DNA of 64,000 nt from Hyphomonadaceae bacterium (GTDB taxonomy: Bacteria > Pseudomonadota > Alphaproteobacteria > Caulobacterales > Hyphomonadaceae): contig JANSWU010000005.1 in the NCBI GenBank assembly GCA_024743315.1, positions 352,744-416,743 on the forward strand, written 5' to 3'. This document shows positions 45,270-53,759 of the stretch, piece after piece (position 1 is the first letter of the stretch; each line of letters begins with the position of its first letter). A model generated the notes under the pieces. That model was not told the origin of the DNA, searched no databases, and was given only the letters and a program-made list of their open reading frames with translations. Made by a program: the position numbers and the translations under genes.

Positions 45270-46667
45270 ATGTCGAACGATAACGCACTTTTCGAAGACG
45301 ATTTCGATATGGAGTTCGAAGACGACTTTGATTCGGCGCTTGCTTCTGTCCTTGAGGAGCCTGCAGAGACCGGTCTGGTGGATCTGGATGCGCCGATGAA
45401 AGAGGTCGAGGATTTCGACCCTTCAGAAAGCTCAGATGAAACCCCTGCGATTACCGTCAGCGATCTCGATGAAGGTGGCTATCGCGCCATTCCAGCGATT
45501 TCCGCCATGGCATTTTGCGAGTCTGGGCGCACCGCCGCACTAATGGAAGCGGTCGCCAATGATCGCCGGATGGCACAAGCGACGCTTGAGACACAAGGTG
45601 GTGGGCTAGAAGCAGCGATCACCTATCTGCAAGAGAATCAAACACCTAACCTGTTGATCCTGGAATCCTCGGCGCCGAATGCGACCATGATTGCGCAGAT
45701 CGACGAGCTCGCCTCGCATTGTGACGAAGGCGTTCAGGTCATGGTGATCGGCAATACCAATGATATCGGTCTCTATCGCCAATTGATGGCACGTGGCGTC
45801 AGCGAATATCTCGTCCCGCCGGTTGCGCCGGTTCAGATTGTGCGGTCGATCAGCCAATTGTTTGCAGATCCGGATGCGCCTTTCGTCGGCAAGTCGATTT
45901 CCGTGCTCGGCGCCAAAGGGGGCGTCGGTGCATCGACCATCGCTCATAATCTCGCCTGGTCCTTGTCAGAAAGTGCGCACGTCAACACCGCCTTGATCGA
46001 CCTCGACCTGTCGTTCGGGACCACGGCGCTGGATTTCAATCATGAGAACCAGCAAACCGTTGCCGACGCTCTGCTTGCGCCTGAACGAGTTGATGATGCG
46101 GTTGTGTCCAAACTCTTGGCAAAGGTCACGGATCGTCTGTCGCTGTTCACGGCGCCGGCAACCGTGTCGCAAATCATGGACATTCCCACCCATTCGTACA
46201 CATCGATCATCGATACTGTACGCCGGGTCATGCCATATGTCGTGCTCGACATGCCGCATGCCTGGAATGAGTGGACCTATCAGACATTGCTGGCCTCAGA
46301 TGAAGTAATCCTGGTTTGCCAACCGGATCTTGCCTCTCTGCGCAATGGCAAGAATATTATCGATGAGCTGAAGGCGCAACGCCCGAACGATGCGCCGCCG
46401 AAGCTGGTCGTGAACATGATGGGCGTGCCGAAGCGTCCGGAAATTCCAACCAAGGATTTTGCCGCCGCAATTGATGTCGAGCCCAGCATTGTGCTGCCCT
46501 TCGATCCACAATTGTTCGGCACCGCATCCAATAATGGTCAGATGATTTCTGAAACCGATGCCGCTGCAGAAGCGTCAGTGGCGATTGATCAACTCGCCGG
46601 AACGCTCACCGGTCGTGAGATCGTGGCGCAACAGAAATCACTGCTTAAGAAACTGCTCGGAAAATAA
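45270..46667 (+). CDS. cpaE: Tad pilus localisation ATPase CpaE/TadZ
   Basis: A 465-residue protein. An acidic N-terminal tail (residues 1-55) is followed by a receiver-like domain (MVIGNTNDIGLYRQLMARGVSEYLVPP near residue 160). Then comes a MinD/ParA-type ATPase with the deviant Walker A GAKGGVGASTIAHNLAW near residue 212. TadZ/CpaE marks the pole and recruits the pilus machine. The acidic tail (EDDFDMEFEDDFDS) is a distinctive feature. Confidence 0.93.
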   Translation: MSNDNALFEDDFDMEFEDDFDSALASVLEEPAETGLVDLDAPMKEVEDFDPSESSDETPAITVSDLDEGGYRAIPAISAMAFCESGRTAALMEAVANDRRMAQATLETQGGGLEAAITYLQENQTPNLLILESSAPNATMIAQIDELASHCDEGVQVMVIGNTNDIGLYRQLMARGVSEYLVPPVAPVQIVRSISQLFADPDAPFVGKSISVLGAKGGVGASTIAHNLAWSLSESAHVNTALIDLDLSFGTTALDFNHENQQTVADALLAPERVDDAVVSKLLAKVTDRLSLFTAPATVSQIMDIPTHSYTSIIDTVRRVMPYVVLDMPHAWNEWTYQTLLASDEVILVCQPDLASLRNGKNIIDELKAQRPNDAPPKLVVNMMGVPKRPEIPTKDFAAAIDVEPSIVLPFDPQLFGTASNNGQMISETDAAAEASVAIDQLAGTLTGREIVAQQKSLLKKLLGK

Positions 46668-46690
46668 GTCAGAGCGCAGAGGGCTAAGAC

Positions 46691-48163
46691 ATGGCATTTG
46701 GCAAACGTAGTACAGGACCTGCTCCAACCAAACCGGTTGTGAAAGCGCCAGTGCCTGCTGCGCCGAAACCCCCTGTTGCCAAGCCTGCTGCAAAGGCCCC
46801 GCCGCAGCCGAAGGAAAAGGCCAAGCCGGCGGCTCTGAAACCGCCACCAGCGGCGGAGCATAAAGAGCAGATCACCAAGGTTACGGATCGCTCCGAAGAA
46901 TATTACGCCACCAAGACGACGATCTTTAATGCGCTGATCGACACGATTGATCTTGGCCAGCTGGCCCAGCTCGACCAGGAAAGCGCCCGCGAAGAGATTC
47001 GCGACATTGTCGTTGAAATCATTGCGATCAAGAACGTTGTGATGTCGATCTCCGAGCAGGAACACCTGCTCGATGATATCTGTAACGATGTTCTGGGCTA
47101 TGGCCCGCTCGAGCCATTGCTGGCCCGCGATGACATCGCCGATATCATGGTGAACGGTGCCGACACTTGTTATATCGAAGTCAACGGCAAGATCGAACGC
47201 ACGAATATCCGTTTCCGCGACAATGCCCAGCTGATGAATATCTGTCAGCGCATTGTGAGCCAGGTTGGCCGTCGCGTTGATGATGCGAGCCCGATTTGTG
47301 ACGCGCGTTTGCTCGATGGCTCACGTGTTAACGTGATCGCGCCGCCGCTTTCGATTGACGGTCCGGCCCTGACCATTCGTAAGTTTAAAAAGGACAAGCT
47401 GAAGCTCCAGGACCTTGTAAACTTCAAGTCGATTTCAGAAAGCGGGGCGGAAATCCTGCGCATCATTGGACATTCGCGCTGTAACGTCCTGATCTCTGGC
47501 GGTACCGGTTCAGGTAAAACAACGCTGCTCAACTGTTTGACCGGTTTTATCGAGCCAAGCGAACGCGTGATTACCTGTGAAGACTCGGCTGAACTTCAGC
47601 TGCAGCAGCCGCACGTGGTACGTTTGGAAACGCGCCCGCCAAATATTGAAGGCTCAGGCGAGATCACCATGCGCGACCTGGTCAAGAACTGTCTGCGGAT
47701 GCGTCCGGAACGGATCATTGTGGGCGAGGTGCGGGGCCCTGAGGCGTTTGACCTCCTGCAGGCTATGAATACCGGCCATGACGGATCGATGGGGACGCTG
47801 CACGCCAACAGTCCGCGTGAGGCGCTGTCACGGGTTGAGTCAATGATCACCATGGGCGGGTTCAGCCTGCCGGCGAAAACCATTCGCGAGATGATTGTCG
47901 GCTCTGTGGATGTTGTTGTTCAGGCCTCGCGTCTGCGTGACGGTTCGCGCCGGATCATGTGCGTGACCGAAGTCATGGGTCTGGAGGGCGATACGATCGT
48001 TCTTCAAGACATTCTGAAATATGAGATCGAGGGCGAAGACGACGATGGCAAGATCAAGGGTCGTCATCGCGGCACCGGCATCGGTCGTCCGAAATTCTGG
48101 GAACGCGCCCAGTACTACAATCTTGAACGCGACCTAGCGACCGCTCTGGACGAGTTGGATTAA
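46691..48163 (+). CDS. cpaF: Tad pilus secretion ATPase CpaF/TadA
   Basis: A 490-residue hexameric motor ATPase. The Pro/Lys/Ala-rich N-terminal tail (residues 1-55) is followed by the type II/IV secretion ATPase core. Walker A is [18 protein letters not shown] near residue 270, the Asp box is [11 protein letters not shown], Walker B is [14 protein letters not shown], and the His box is [12 protein letters not shown]. It powers Flp pilus assembly, and in Caulobacter retraction too. Confidence 0.95.
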   Translation: MAFGKRSTGPAPTKPVVKAPVPAAPKPPVAKPAAKAPPQPKEKAKPAALKPPPAAEHKEQITKVTDRSEEYYATKTTIFNALIDTIDLGQLAQLDQESAREEIRDIVVEIIAIKNVVMSISEQEHLLDDICNDVLGYGPLEPLLARDDIADIMVNGADTCYIEVNGKIERTNIRFRDNAQLMNICQRIVSQVGRRVDDASPICDARLLDGSRVNVIAPPLSIDGPALTIRKFKKDKLKLQDLVNFKSISESGAEILRIIGHSRCNVLISGGTGSGKTTLLNCLTGFIEPSERVITCEDSAELQLQQPHVVRLETRPPNIEGSGEITMRDLVKNCLRMRPERIIVGEVRGPEAFDLLQAMNTGHDGSMGTLHANSPREALSRVESMITMGGFSLPAKTIREMIVGSVDVVVQASRLRDGSRRIMCVTEVMGLEGDTIVLQDILKYEIEGEDDDGKIKGRHRGTGIGRPKFWERAQYYNLERDLATALDELD

Positions 48164-48166
48164 GCC

Positions 48167-49204
48167 ATGGATCTCAGTGGTGATATCCTCTTCTATCTGA
48201 TTGGCGGCCTTGCCTTTCTGTGCATTGCGGGGCTTGGCCTGGCGTTCACCGGTGATGCTGGTGCCGAGAAAGCCTCCAAGCGCGCCAAGCAAATCGCCTC
48301 TGACGAGCCTGGCGCTCGCCGCGGTGGACGCAATGACCCGAACGCGGCGCGCAAGCGGCAAACCCAGCAAATGCTGAAAAAGCTGCGCGAGCAGGATGAA
48401 TCCCGGCGCAAGTCTCTTGTCGCCAATGATATTCAATCCAAGATTGATCAGGCCGGCCTGGAAATGAACGCGCAAGTGTTCTGGATCATTTCGATCATTC
48501 TCGCCGCCATGGCCGGTTTCGGCACCTGGTATTCTGGCGCCGATGGCCCGCCTATGATCCTCGGTTATGAGTTCAAGTCGCGCCCACTGACAATTCTTGG
48601 GGCGACGCTCGCAGCGGGTATCGGACTGCCACGATGGGTGCTGGGCATGCTGACCAAGGGCCGAAATAAGAAGCTGATGAACCAGTTTGCAGACGGCATC
48701 GATATCATCGTGCGCGGTGTCAAATCAGGCCTGCCTCTGACCGAGTGTTTGCGCATCATTGCCAAGGAGAGCCCAGCGCCCTTGGGGCCGGAATTCAAGC
48801 TTTTGACCGACAATCTCCAGATGGGCATGACGACCGAGCGTGCCTTACAGCAATTCTACAAGCGCGTGCCGCTACCCGAAGTGAACTTCTTTGTCATTGT
48901 GCTGTCGATCCAGGCCAAAGCCGGCGGTAACTTGTCCGAAGCACTTGGCAACCTGTCCGTGGTCATTCGCTCGCGCAAAATGATGCGGGAAAAGATCAAG
49001 GCGCTGTCTGCCGAAGCTAAAGCGTCCGCCGGTATTATCGGTGTCCTGCCCTTCGCGGTGGGCTTCATGGTCTATCTGACCACGCCGTCTTACATCATGG
49101 AACTGTTCACCAGCTCGGGCGGGCATACGGTCCTGTTCTGCGGTTTCTGTCTCTACGCGATCGGGATCACCGTGATGCGTAAAATGATCAATTTCGATTT
49201 CTAG
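48167..49204 (+). CDS. tadB: Tad pilus inner-membrane protein TadB
   Basis: A 345-residue type II secretion F-domain protein with membrane segments at residues 8-30, 100-120, 138-157 and 300-345. The cytosolic F domain (FADGIDIIVRGVKSGLPLTECLRII near residue 173) has the Tad/GspF pattern. It forms the inner-membrane platform with TadC, above CpaF. It starts three bases after cpaF. Confidence 0.93.
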   Translation: MDLSGDILFYLIGGLAFLCIAGLGLAFTGDAGAEKASKRAKQIASDEPGARRGGRNDPNAARKRQTQQMLKKLREQDESRRKSLVANDIQSKIDQAGLEMNAQVFWIISIILAAMAGFGTWYSGADGPPMILGYEFKSRPLTILGATLAAGIGLPRWVLGMLTKGRNKKLMNQFADGIDIIVRGVKSGLPLTECLRIIAKESPAPLGPEFKLLTDNLQMGMTTERALQQFYKRVPLPEVNFFVIVLSIQAKAGGNLSEALGNLSVVIRSRKMMREKIKALSAEAKASAGIIGVLPFAVGFMVYLTTPSYIMELFTSSGGHTVLFCGFCLYAIGITVMRKMINFDF

Positions 49205-49213
49205 GAGCGCGCG

Positions 49214-50191
49214 GTGGGTGAGTTTGCACGATCATTAAGTGACCCAGCCTCGCTGCTGTCCATGGCCGTTGCTGTCGCCATGTTCATGACCGTGATTGGC
49301 GTCATGTTGCCCACTTTGAAAGGCGACAAGCTAGAAACGCGTCTCAAACAGGTCTCTTCGCAACGGGAAAAACTGCGCCGTGCCAATCGGGCTTCGCTGG
49401 AAAACCGGGGTCTAAAGCGCGAAGCCAAGGGCACGATCAGCGACATCACAAATAAGCTGGATCTCCAGAAAATGCTGGAAGATCCCAATATTGCAGCCAA
49501 GCTGGAACAGGCCGGTTTGCGCGGACCACGTCCGCTCACAGTGTTCTATTTCTGCCGCTTCTTCCTGCCCTTTGTCGGCGCGCTGTCGGCCTTTATCTAT
49601 ATCTTCTTCGTCAATGATCATGGCCTGTCGACGGCGATGAAATATGGCTCGATTATTTTCGGCGCGGCGATCGGCTTCTATGCGCCGAACCTGTATGTCG
49701 GCAATATCGCGCAAAAGCGGCAACAATCGATCATGCGCGCTTTCCCGGACGCGCTCGACATGATGTTGATCTGCGTTGAATCTGGGATGTCGATCGAAAT
49801 GGCCTTTGCCAAGGTTGGCGCGGAAATCGGCACGGCATCGGCTGAACTTGCCGAAGAGTTGCAGCTGACCACGGCCGAACTGTCTTACCTGCAGGAGCGC
49901 CGTCAGGCGTATGAAAACCTGGCCCGCCGAACTGGACATGAAGGTGTCAAAGCTGTCACCATGGCGCTGACCCAAGCCGAACGTTACGGGACGCCGCTTG
50001 GCGATGCCCTGCGCGTGATGTCCAAGGAAAACCGCGAGATGCGGATGTCGGCGGCTGAGAAAAAAGCCGCTGCCCTGCCAGCGCAGCTGACGGTGCCGAT
50101 GATCCTGTTCTTCCTGCCCGTCCTGTTCCTGGTCGTGCTCGGACCAGCGGTGATCAAAGTGATGCGCCAACAGGCCGAAAATGGCGGCTGA
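49214..50191 (+). CDS. tadC: Tad pilus inner-membrane protein TadC
   Basis: A 325-residue T2SSF-type partner of TadB. Membrane segments are near residues 14-34, 105-123, 135-155 and 292-315, and the F domain has RAFPDALDMMLICVESGMSIEMAFAKV near residue 175. The start is GTG 49214, nine bases after tadB. It is the last + strand gene of the pilus run. TadE/F/G-type minor pilins are not in this window. Confidence 0.93.
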   Translation: MGEFARSLSDPASLLSMAVAVAMFMTVIGVMLPTLKGDKLETRLKQVSSQREKLRRANRASLENRGLKREAKGTISDITNKLDLQKMLEDPNIAAKLEQAGLRGPRPLTVFYFCRFFLPFVGALSAFIYIFFVNDHGLSTAMKYGSIIFGAAIGFYAPNLYVGNIAQKRQQSIMRAFPDALDMMLICVESGMSIEMAFAKVGAEIGTASAELAEELQLTTAELSYLQERRQAYENLARRTGHEGVKAVTMALTQAERYGTPLGDALRVMSKENREMRMSAAEKKAAALPAQLTVPMILFFLPVLFLVVLGPAVIKVMRQQAENGG

Positions 50192-50236
50192 TCGCTCAGC
50201 CGCCTGCTTCCAAGATACTGTCAGAGAGAAACGGGC

Positions 50237-51235
50237 TTAGCGACCTGTCGATCCGCGTAGCTTCGGACGCAGCCCGTTCGATTGTCCAGGTGCTTGCTCG
50301 CCAGCCAATTCGGGCTCCCGCGCGGGCTCGTCCATGGATTCGGTGCTTACTTGGGCTTCGCGCACGCCTGGCATGGGCTGAGGCGCGGCCGGCGTTCGAT
50401 TCACTTCGTCTATGACTTGATCCAGACTTTTCAACTCGGAGAAATCGGTCGACAGGCCCATCATCTCACGCAAGGTGCGCTGATTGGCTTCGATGCTCTG
50501 AACCGGCGCGGAAGGATCAACCATCATCATCTCATCGAACTGGCCTTGCAGACCAAGGATGAGCGCCAGGTTCTGGCGAATACGAGGATTGGTTTCGTCG
50601 GCCGCAACGGCCTGACGGAGCGCGGTTTCAGCCTCTATTAGGCGCCCGGTCAGCGCCAGCGACAGACCGTAATTCGACAAGGTCGAGGCGCGGTTCGGTT
50701 CACGTTGCAGCGCCAGCGTATAAGCATCCTGCGCCTGAGCGTGTTCCTCGAGCCGGTCAAACGCGACGCCGAGCGCGGCCAGAGGGGTCGCATCCGTCTC
50801 AGGCGAGAAATCGGCGCTGCGCACAAAAGCCCGCGCCGCCTCATCAGGCCGGTTCATGGCCATGAACGAGCGTCCCATCTCAAGATAAAGCTCATATCCT
50901 TGTGGATGAATCGGGATGGCGGCCGACGCGATTTCAATAACCCGTTCATGGCTGCCAATCGCCCGCAATGATTGCATGAATTTGACAGTCACGTCGAGAT
51001 TGGCTGCGTCCTTCTGATATTCAGCTGCCCAGAAATTCGCACGTGTGATCGGATCCGATCGTTCTGCGCGGGCGATCTCCTCTGGCGTTGCAGGTTGCAG
51101 CGCTGCCTCGATCGCGGCCTGATAAGACTGCTCCTCTGGGGTCAGCTGTGGTTCAGCATCCGTCGTGGCGCAGGCCACTGTGGCCATAAGTGCGACCATG
51201 GGCAGCGCATATTTGACAGGTTTAGCTCTGGACAT
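50237..51235 (-). CDS. tadD: TadD-like TPR lipoprotein
   Basis: A 332-residue lipoprotein (lipobox region MATVAC near residue 22). At least four tetratricopeptide repeats lie between residues 95 and 225 (HPQGYELYLEMGRSFMAMNRPDEAARAF, NRASTLSNYGLSLALTGRLIEAETAL). The C-terminal tail is Pro/Glu-rich. TadD is the pilotin-like TPR component of Tad systems; here it is convergent with the main run, so expressed separately. The TadD call rests on domain content and location. Confidence 0.8.
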   Translation of the reverse strand: MSRAKPVKYALPMVALMATVACATTDAEPQLTPEEQSYQAAIEAALQPATPEEIARAERSDPITRANFWAAEYQKDAANLDVTVKFMQSLRAIGSHERVIEIASAAIPIHPQGYELYLEMGRSFMAMNRPDEAARAFVRSADFSPETDATPLAALGVAFDRLEEHAQAQDAYTLALQREPNRASTLSNYGLSLALTGRLIEAETALRQAVAADETNPRIRQNLALILGLQGQFDEMMMVDPSAPVQSIEANQRTLREMMGLSTDFSELKSLDQVIDEVNRTPAAPQPMPGVREAQVSTESMDEPAREPELAGEQAPGQSNGLRPKLRGSTGR

Positions 51236-51335
51236 TTAGCAAGCTCCGGGGCTGTTACAGCTCGAACCATGCCAGCAACCTGGTCAAGACAAGGTTAACG
51301 AAACTGGCTTTTACATTAACCCGCTGAGGCCCCCA

Positions 51336-52703
51336 ATGCCTGAACATTCCGCGCTGATCGCAACCTCCAATATCGCTGCACCAATTTCTCTGTTCACCAC
51401 CAGCAGCTGGGATGAGGCAAAGGATTTGCCCGCCGACCTGCTCGGACTCGCCAAGGCGCAAGGCTTCAAAGGCTCAGCCGGGCAAATGGTGGTCGCTGCA
51501 GATACTGAAGGCCGCATATCAGGGGTCCTGTTCGGCGTCGGAGATGGCGCTGACGCGCTGGCTGTGGCGGGGCTCGCGGCAAAGATCCCCGAGGGCGATT
51601 ATCAGGTTGCAATTGATGCGGGGTATCCGCTCGCGCACATCGCGGCGGCTTGGGCAGATGGGGCGTATCGCTTCGATCGCTATCTAAGCGACAAAGCTTC
51701 GCCTCCCCGCCTGGTCGTCGGCGAGGATGCAGAGGGCGAAGCGATGATCCGCGAAGCCATCGCAATTGATCGATTGCGCGATCTCGTCAACACACCCGCA
51801 GAAGATATGGGCCCGCCGGAAATTCAAGGCACGATTAGCGATCTTGCAGAACGCTATGGCGCCAGCTTGGAAACGATTATCGGTGACGCCCTGTTGGAGC
51901 AAAATTATCCGATGGTCCATGCGGTTGGCCGGGCTGGGCCCGAGGCGCCGCGGATCATGGAGTTAAGCTGGGGCGATCCGACGCACAAACAACTGGCCGT
52001 GATCGGAAAAGGCGTGGCGTTCGACACAGGCGGGCTCAATCTCAAGACCGGCAATTATATGCGCCTGATGAAAAAGGATATGGGCGGGTCCGCACATGCG
52101 ATTGCGCTGGCCGAACTGGTCATGGGGGCAAACCTGCCAGTGCATTTGAAGCTGTATGTGCCGGCGGTCGAAAACGCGATTTCCGGTGACGCCTTCCGGC
52201 CCGGAGATGTCCTATCGAGCCGCAAGGGTCTGAGCGTCGAGATCGACAATACCGACGCGGAAGGGCGTTTGATCCTCGGCGATGCTTTAACCCGGGCGAG
52301 TGAAGAAGATCCGGACTTGATGATTGATTTCGCCACCCTGACCGGGGCGGCGCGGGTCGCGCTGGGGCCAGACCTGGCCCCGTATTATACCGACGATGAA
52401 ACCCTCGCGGCGCAAATCGCGGAAGGGTCCAATGAAAGCGGCGACCCGGCCTGGCGTATGCCACTTTGGGCGCCTTACAAATCCATGTTGAAGAGCCCGA
52501 TAGCGGATCTTGTAAACAGTGCCTCAGGCGGTATGGCCGGGTCCATCACTGCCGCGATTTTCCTGAAGCAGTTTGTCGATGCCAAATCCTGGGTTCATCT
52601 CGATGTCTGGGCCTGGCGTGAAGGCAAGTATGGACGCCCTGCGGGGGGCGCAGCGTGCGGTTTGCGGGCGATCTGGGCGATGGTGCAAAAGCGCTATGGC
52701 TAG
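51336..52703 (+). CDS. Leucyl aminopeptidase family protein (M17)
   Basis: A 455-residue cytosolic metallopeptidase of the M17 family. KGVAFDTGGLNLKTGNYM (about residue 226), MKKDMGGSAHAIALAEL and the signature NTDAEGRLILGDAL (about residue 307) provide the bimetal site. The N-terminal domain is shorter than in PepA. It removes N-terminal residues from peptides. It shares four bases (CTAG) with the end of soxR. Confidence 0.92.
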   Translation: MPEHSALIATSNIAAPISLFTTSSWDEAKDLPADLLGLAKAQGFKGSAGQMVVAADTEGRISGVLFGVGDGADALAVAGLAAKIPEGDYQVAIDAGYPLAHIAAAWADGAYRFDRYLSDKASPPRLVVGEDAEGEAMIREAIAIDRLRDLVNTPAEDMGPPEIQGTISDLAERYGASLETIIGDALLEQNYPMVHAVGRAGPEAPRIMELSWGDPTHKQLAVIGKGVAFDTGGLNLKTGNYMRLMKKDMGGSAHAIALAELVMGANLPVHLKLYVPAVENAISGDAFRPGDVLSSRKGLSVEIDNTDAEGRLILGDALTRASEEDPDLMIDFATLTGAARVALGPDLAPYYTDDETLAAQIAEGSNESGDPAWRMPLWAPYKSMLKSPIADLVNSASGGMAGSITAAIFLKQFVDAKSWVHLDVWAWREGKYGRPAGGAACGLRAIWAMVQKRYG

Positions 52704-53146
52704 CGTTCATCGCTGATAATGTAGCGTGGCCCCATACCAAGCCTGTAGGCCTTGTCATCGGGGTTGTAGAGCTGGCACGCTTTCAGCGATAAGCAGCCGC
52801 ACCCGATACAGCCATCGATATTCTCGCGCATGCGCTGCATCAGTGCGATGCGCTCGTCCAGCGTATTGCGAAAGCGTTTCGAGATCTTTGACCAATCACT
52901 TTTGGTCGGCGTTCGGCCCTCGGGCAGCTCGGACATCGTGTCTTTGATCTGGTCGATGCTGAGACCGATTTGCTGCGCAATCAGGATGAAAGAAAGGCGA
53001 CGAATATCGGAGCCTTCATAGCGGCGTTGATTGCCGGCATTGCGGTCAGGCGAGATCAGACCCTTCTTTTCGTAAAACCGGATCGCAGAGACAGACAGGC
53101 CCGTTCGCACAGCCAGATCTCCGATAGACAGACCTCTTTTCATCAT
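52700..53146 (-). CDS. soxR: Redox-sensitive MerR-family regulator SoxR
   Basis: A 148-residue dimeric regulator. The MerR winged helix is SIGDLAVRTGLSVSAIRFYEKKGLI near residues 6-30, and the dimer helix follows. The C-terminal CIGCGCLSLKAC contains the four cysteines of the [2Fe-2S] cluster. SoxR senses redox-cycling compounds by cluster oxidation. It is divergent from the VOC gene, with a SoxR-type operator between them (53171-53201). No soxS is present, as expected outside enterics. Confidence 0.94.
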   Translation of the reverse strand: MMKRGLSIGDLAVRTGLSVSAIRFYEKKGLISPDRNAGNQRRYEGSDIRRLSFILIAQQIGLSIDQIKDTMSELPEGRTPTKSDWSKISKRFRNTLDERIALMQRMRENIDGCIGCGCLSLKACQLYNPDDKAYRLGMGPRYIISDER

Positions 53147-53170
53147 TGCACTTGCCTCCGAAAAAATATC

Positions 53171-53201
53171 TTGACCTAAACTTAGGTTTAGGAATTATAC
53201 C
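53171..53201 (+). promoter_or_regulatory. SoxR operator and 19-bp-spacer promoter for the VOC gene
   Basis: TTGACC (53171-53176) and TATACC (53196-53201) are separated by 19 bases, the long spacer typical of promoters activated by MerR/SoxR-family proteins. The spacer is filled by CCTAAAC-TTAG-GTTTAGG (53175-53192), a near-perfect 18-bp inverted repeat with CCTmAA/TTkAGG arms like known SoxR boxes. It lies between soxR and the + strand VOC gene. Confidence 0.85.
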
Positions 53202-53235
53202 AATGTCTCCTTGAACTCAAGAATTGGAGGCGAAT

Positions 53236-53622
53236 ATGTCTAAAGCCATACTCGAACACGTAAATCTCACGGTAAGCGATCCGGACAAAACCGCACAAAT
53301 GCTGGCGGAATTGTTTGGCTGGAAGGTGCGCTGGAGTGGCCCCTCGCTCGGCAATGGTCGCACCGTGCATGTCGGCAATGACGATGATTATGTCGCGCTA
53401 TACAGCCGGGGTACGCCGCGCAAGATTTCAGAAGATGAGACCTACGCCCTGGCTGGGGCGATCAATCATCTTGGCATTCTTGTTGATGATCTGGATGCGG
53501 CGGAACAAAAGGTGCTGGATTTCGGGATAAAGACACATAGCCATCAAACCTATGAGCCTGGCAGCCGGTTCTATTTTCATGATCATGATGGCATCGAATA
53601 CGAAGTCGTCAGCTATGCCTGA
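53236..53622 (+). CDS. VOC-family (glyoxalase/bleomycin-resistance fold) protein, probable SoxR target
   Basis: A 128-residue protein with one vicinal-oxygen-chelate module. The N-terminal strand ILEHVNLTVSDPDKTAQMLAELFGW gives a first metal His near residue 8, INHLGILVDDLDAAEQ lies near residue 76, and FYFHDHDGIEYEVVSY is at the end with a His/Glu pair. The true start is ATG 53236 because GGAGG at 53226-53230 stands before it. The SoxR-type promoter makes it a likely redox-stress response gene; its substrate is unknown. Confidence 0.85.
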   Translation: MSKAILEHVNLTVSDPDKTAQMLAELFGWKVRWSGPSLGNGRTVHVGNDDDYVALYSRGTPRKISEDETYALAGAINHLGILVDDLDAAEQKVLDFGIKTHSHQTYEPGSRFYFHDHDGIEYEVVSYA

Positions 53623-53759
53623 ACATGGCTGCTATGGGGGCGTGTGGACGGATCGCCGGAGATAGGCCCCGGGCGGTGAACACGGTCGTCATTGCAGACT
53701 CGCCAAGCAACGATTCTGCGCTAAGCTCACCCCAGAGAGCAATCAGGGTGAGAGAGATC

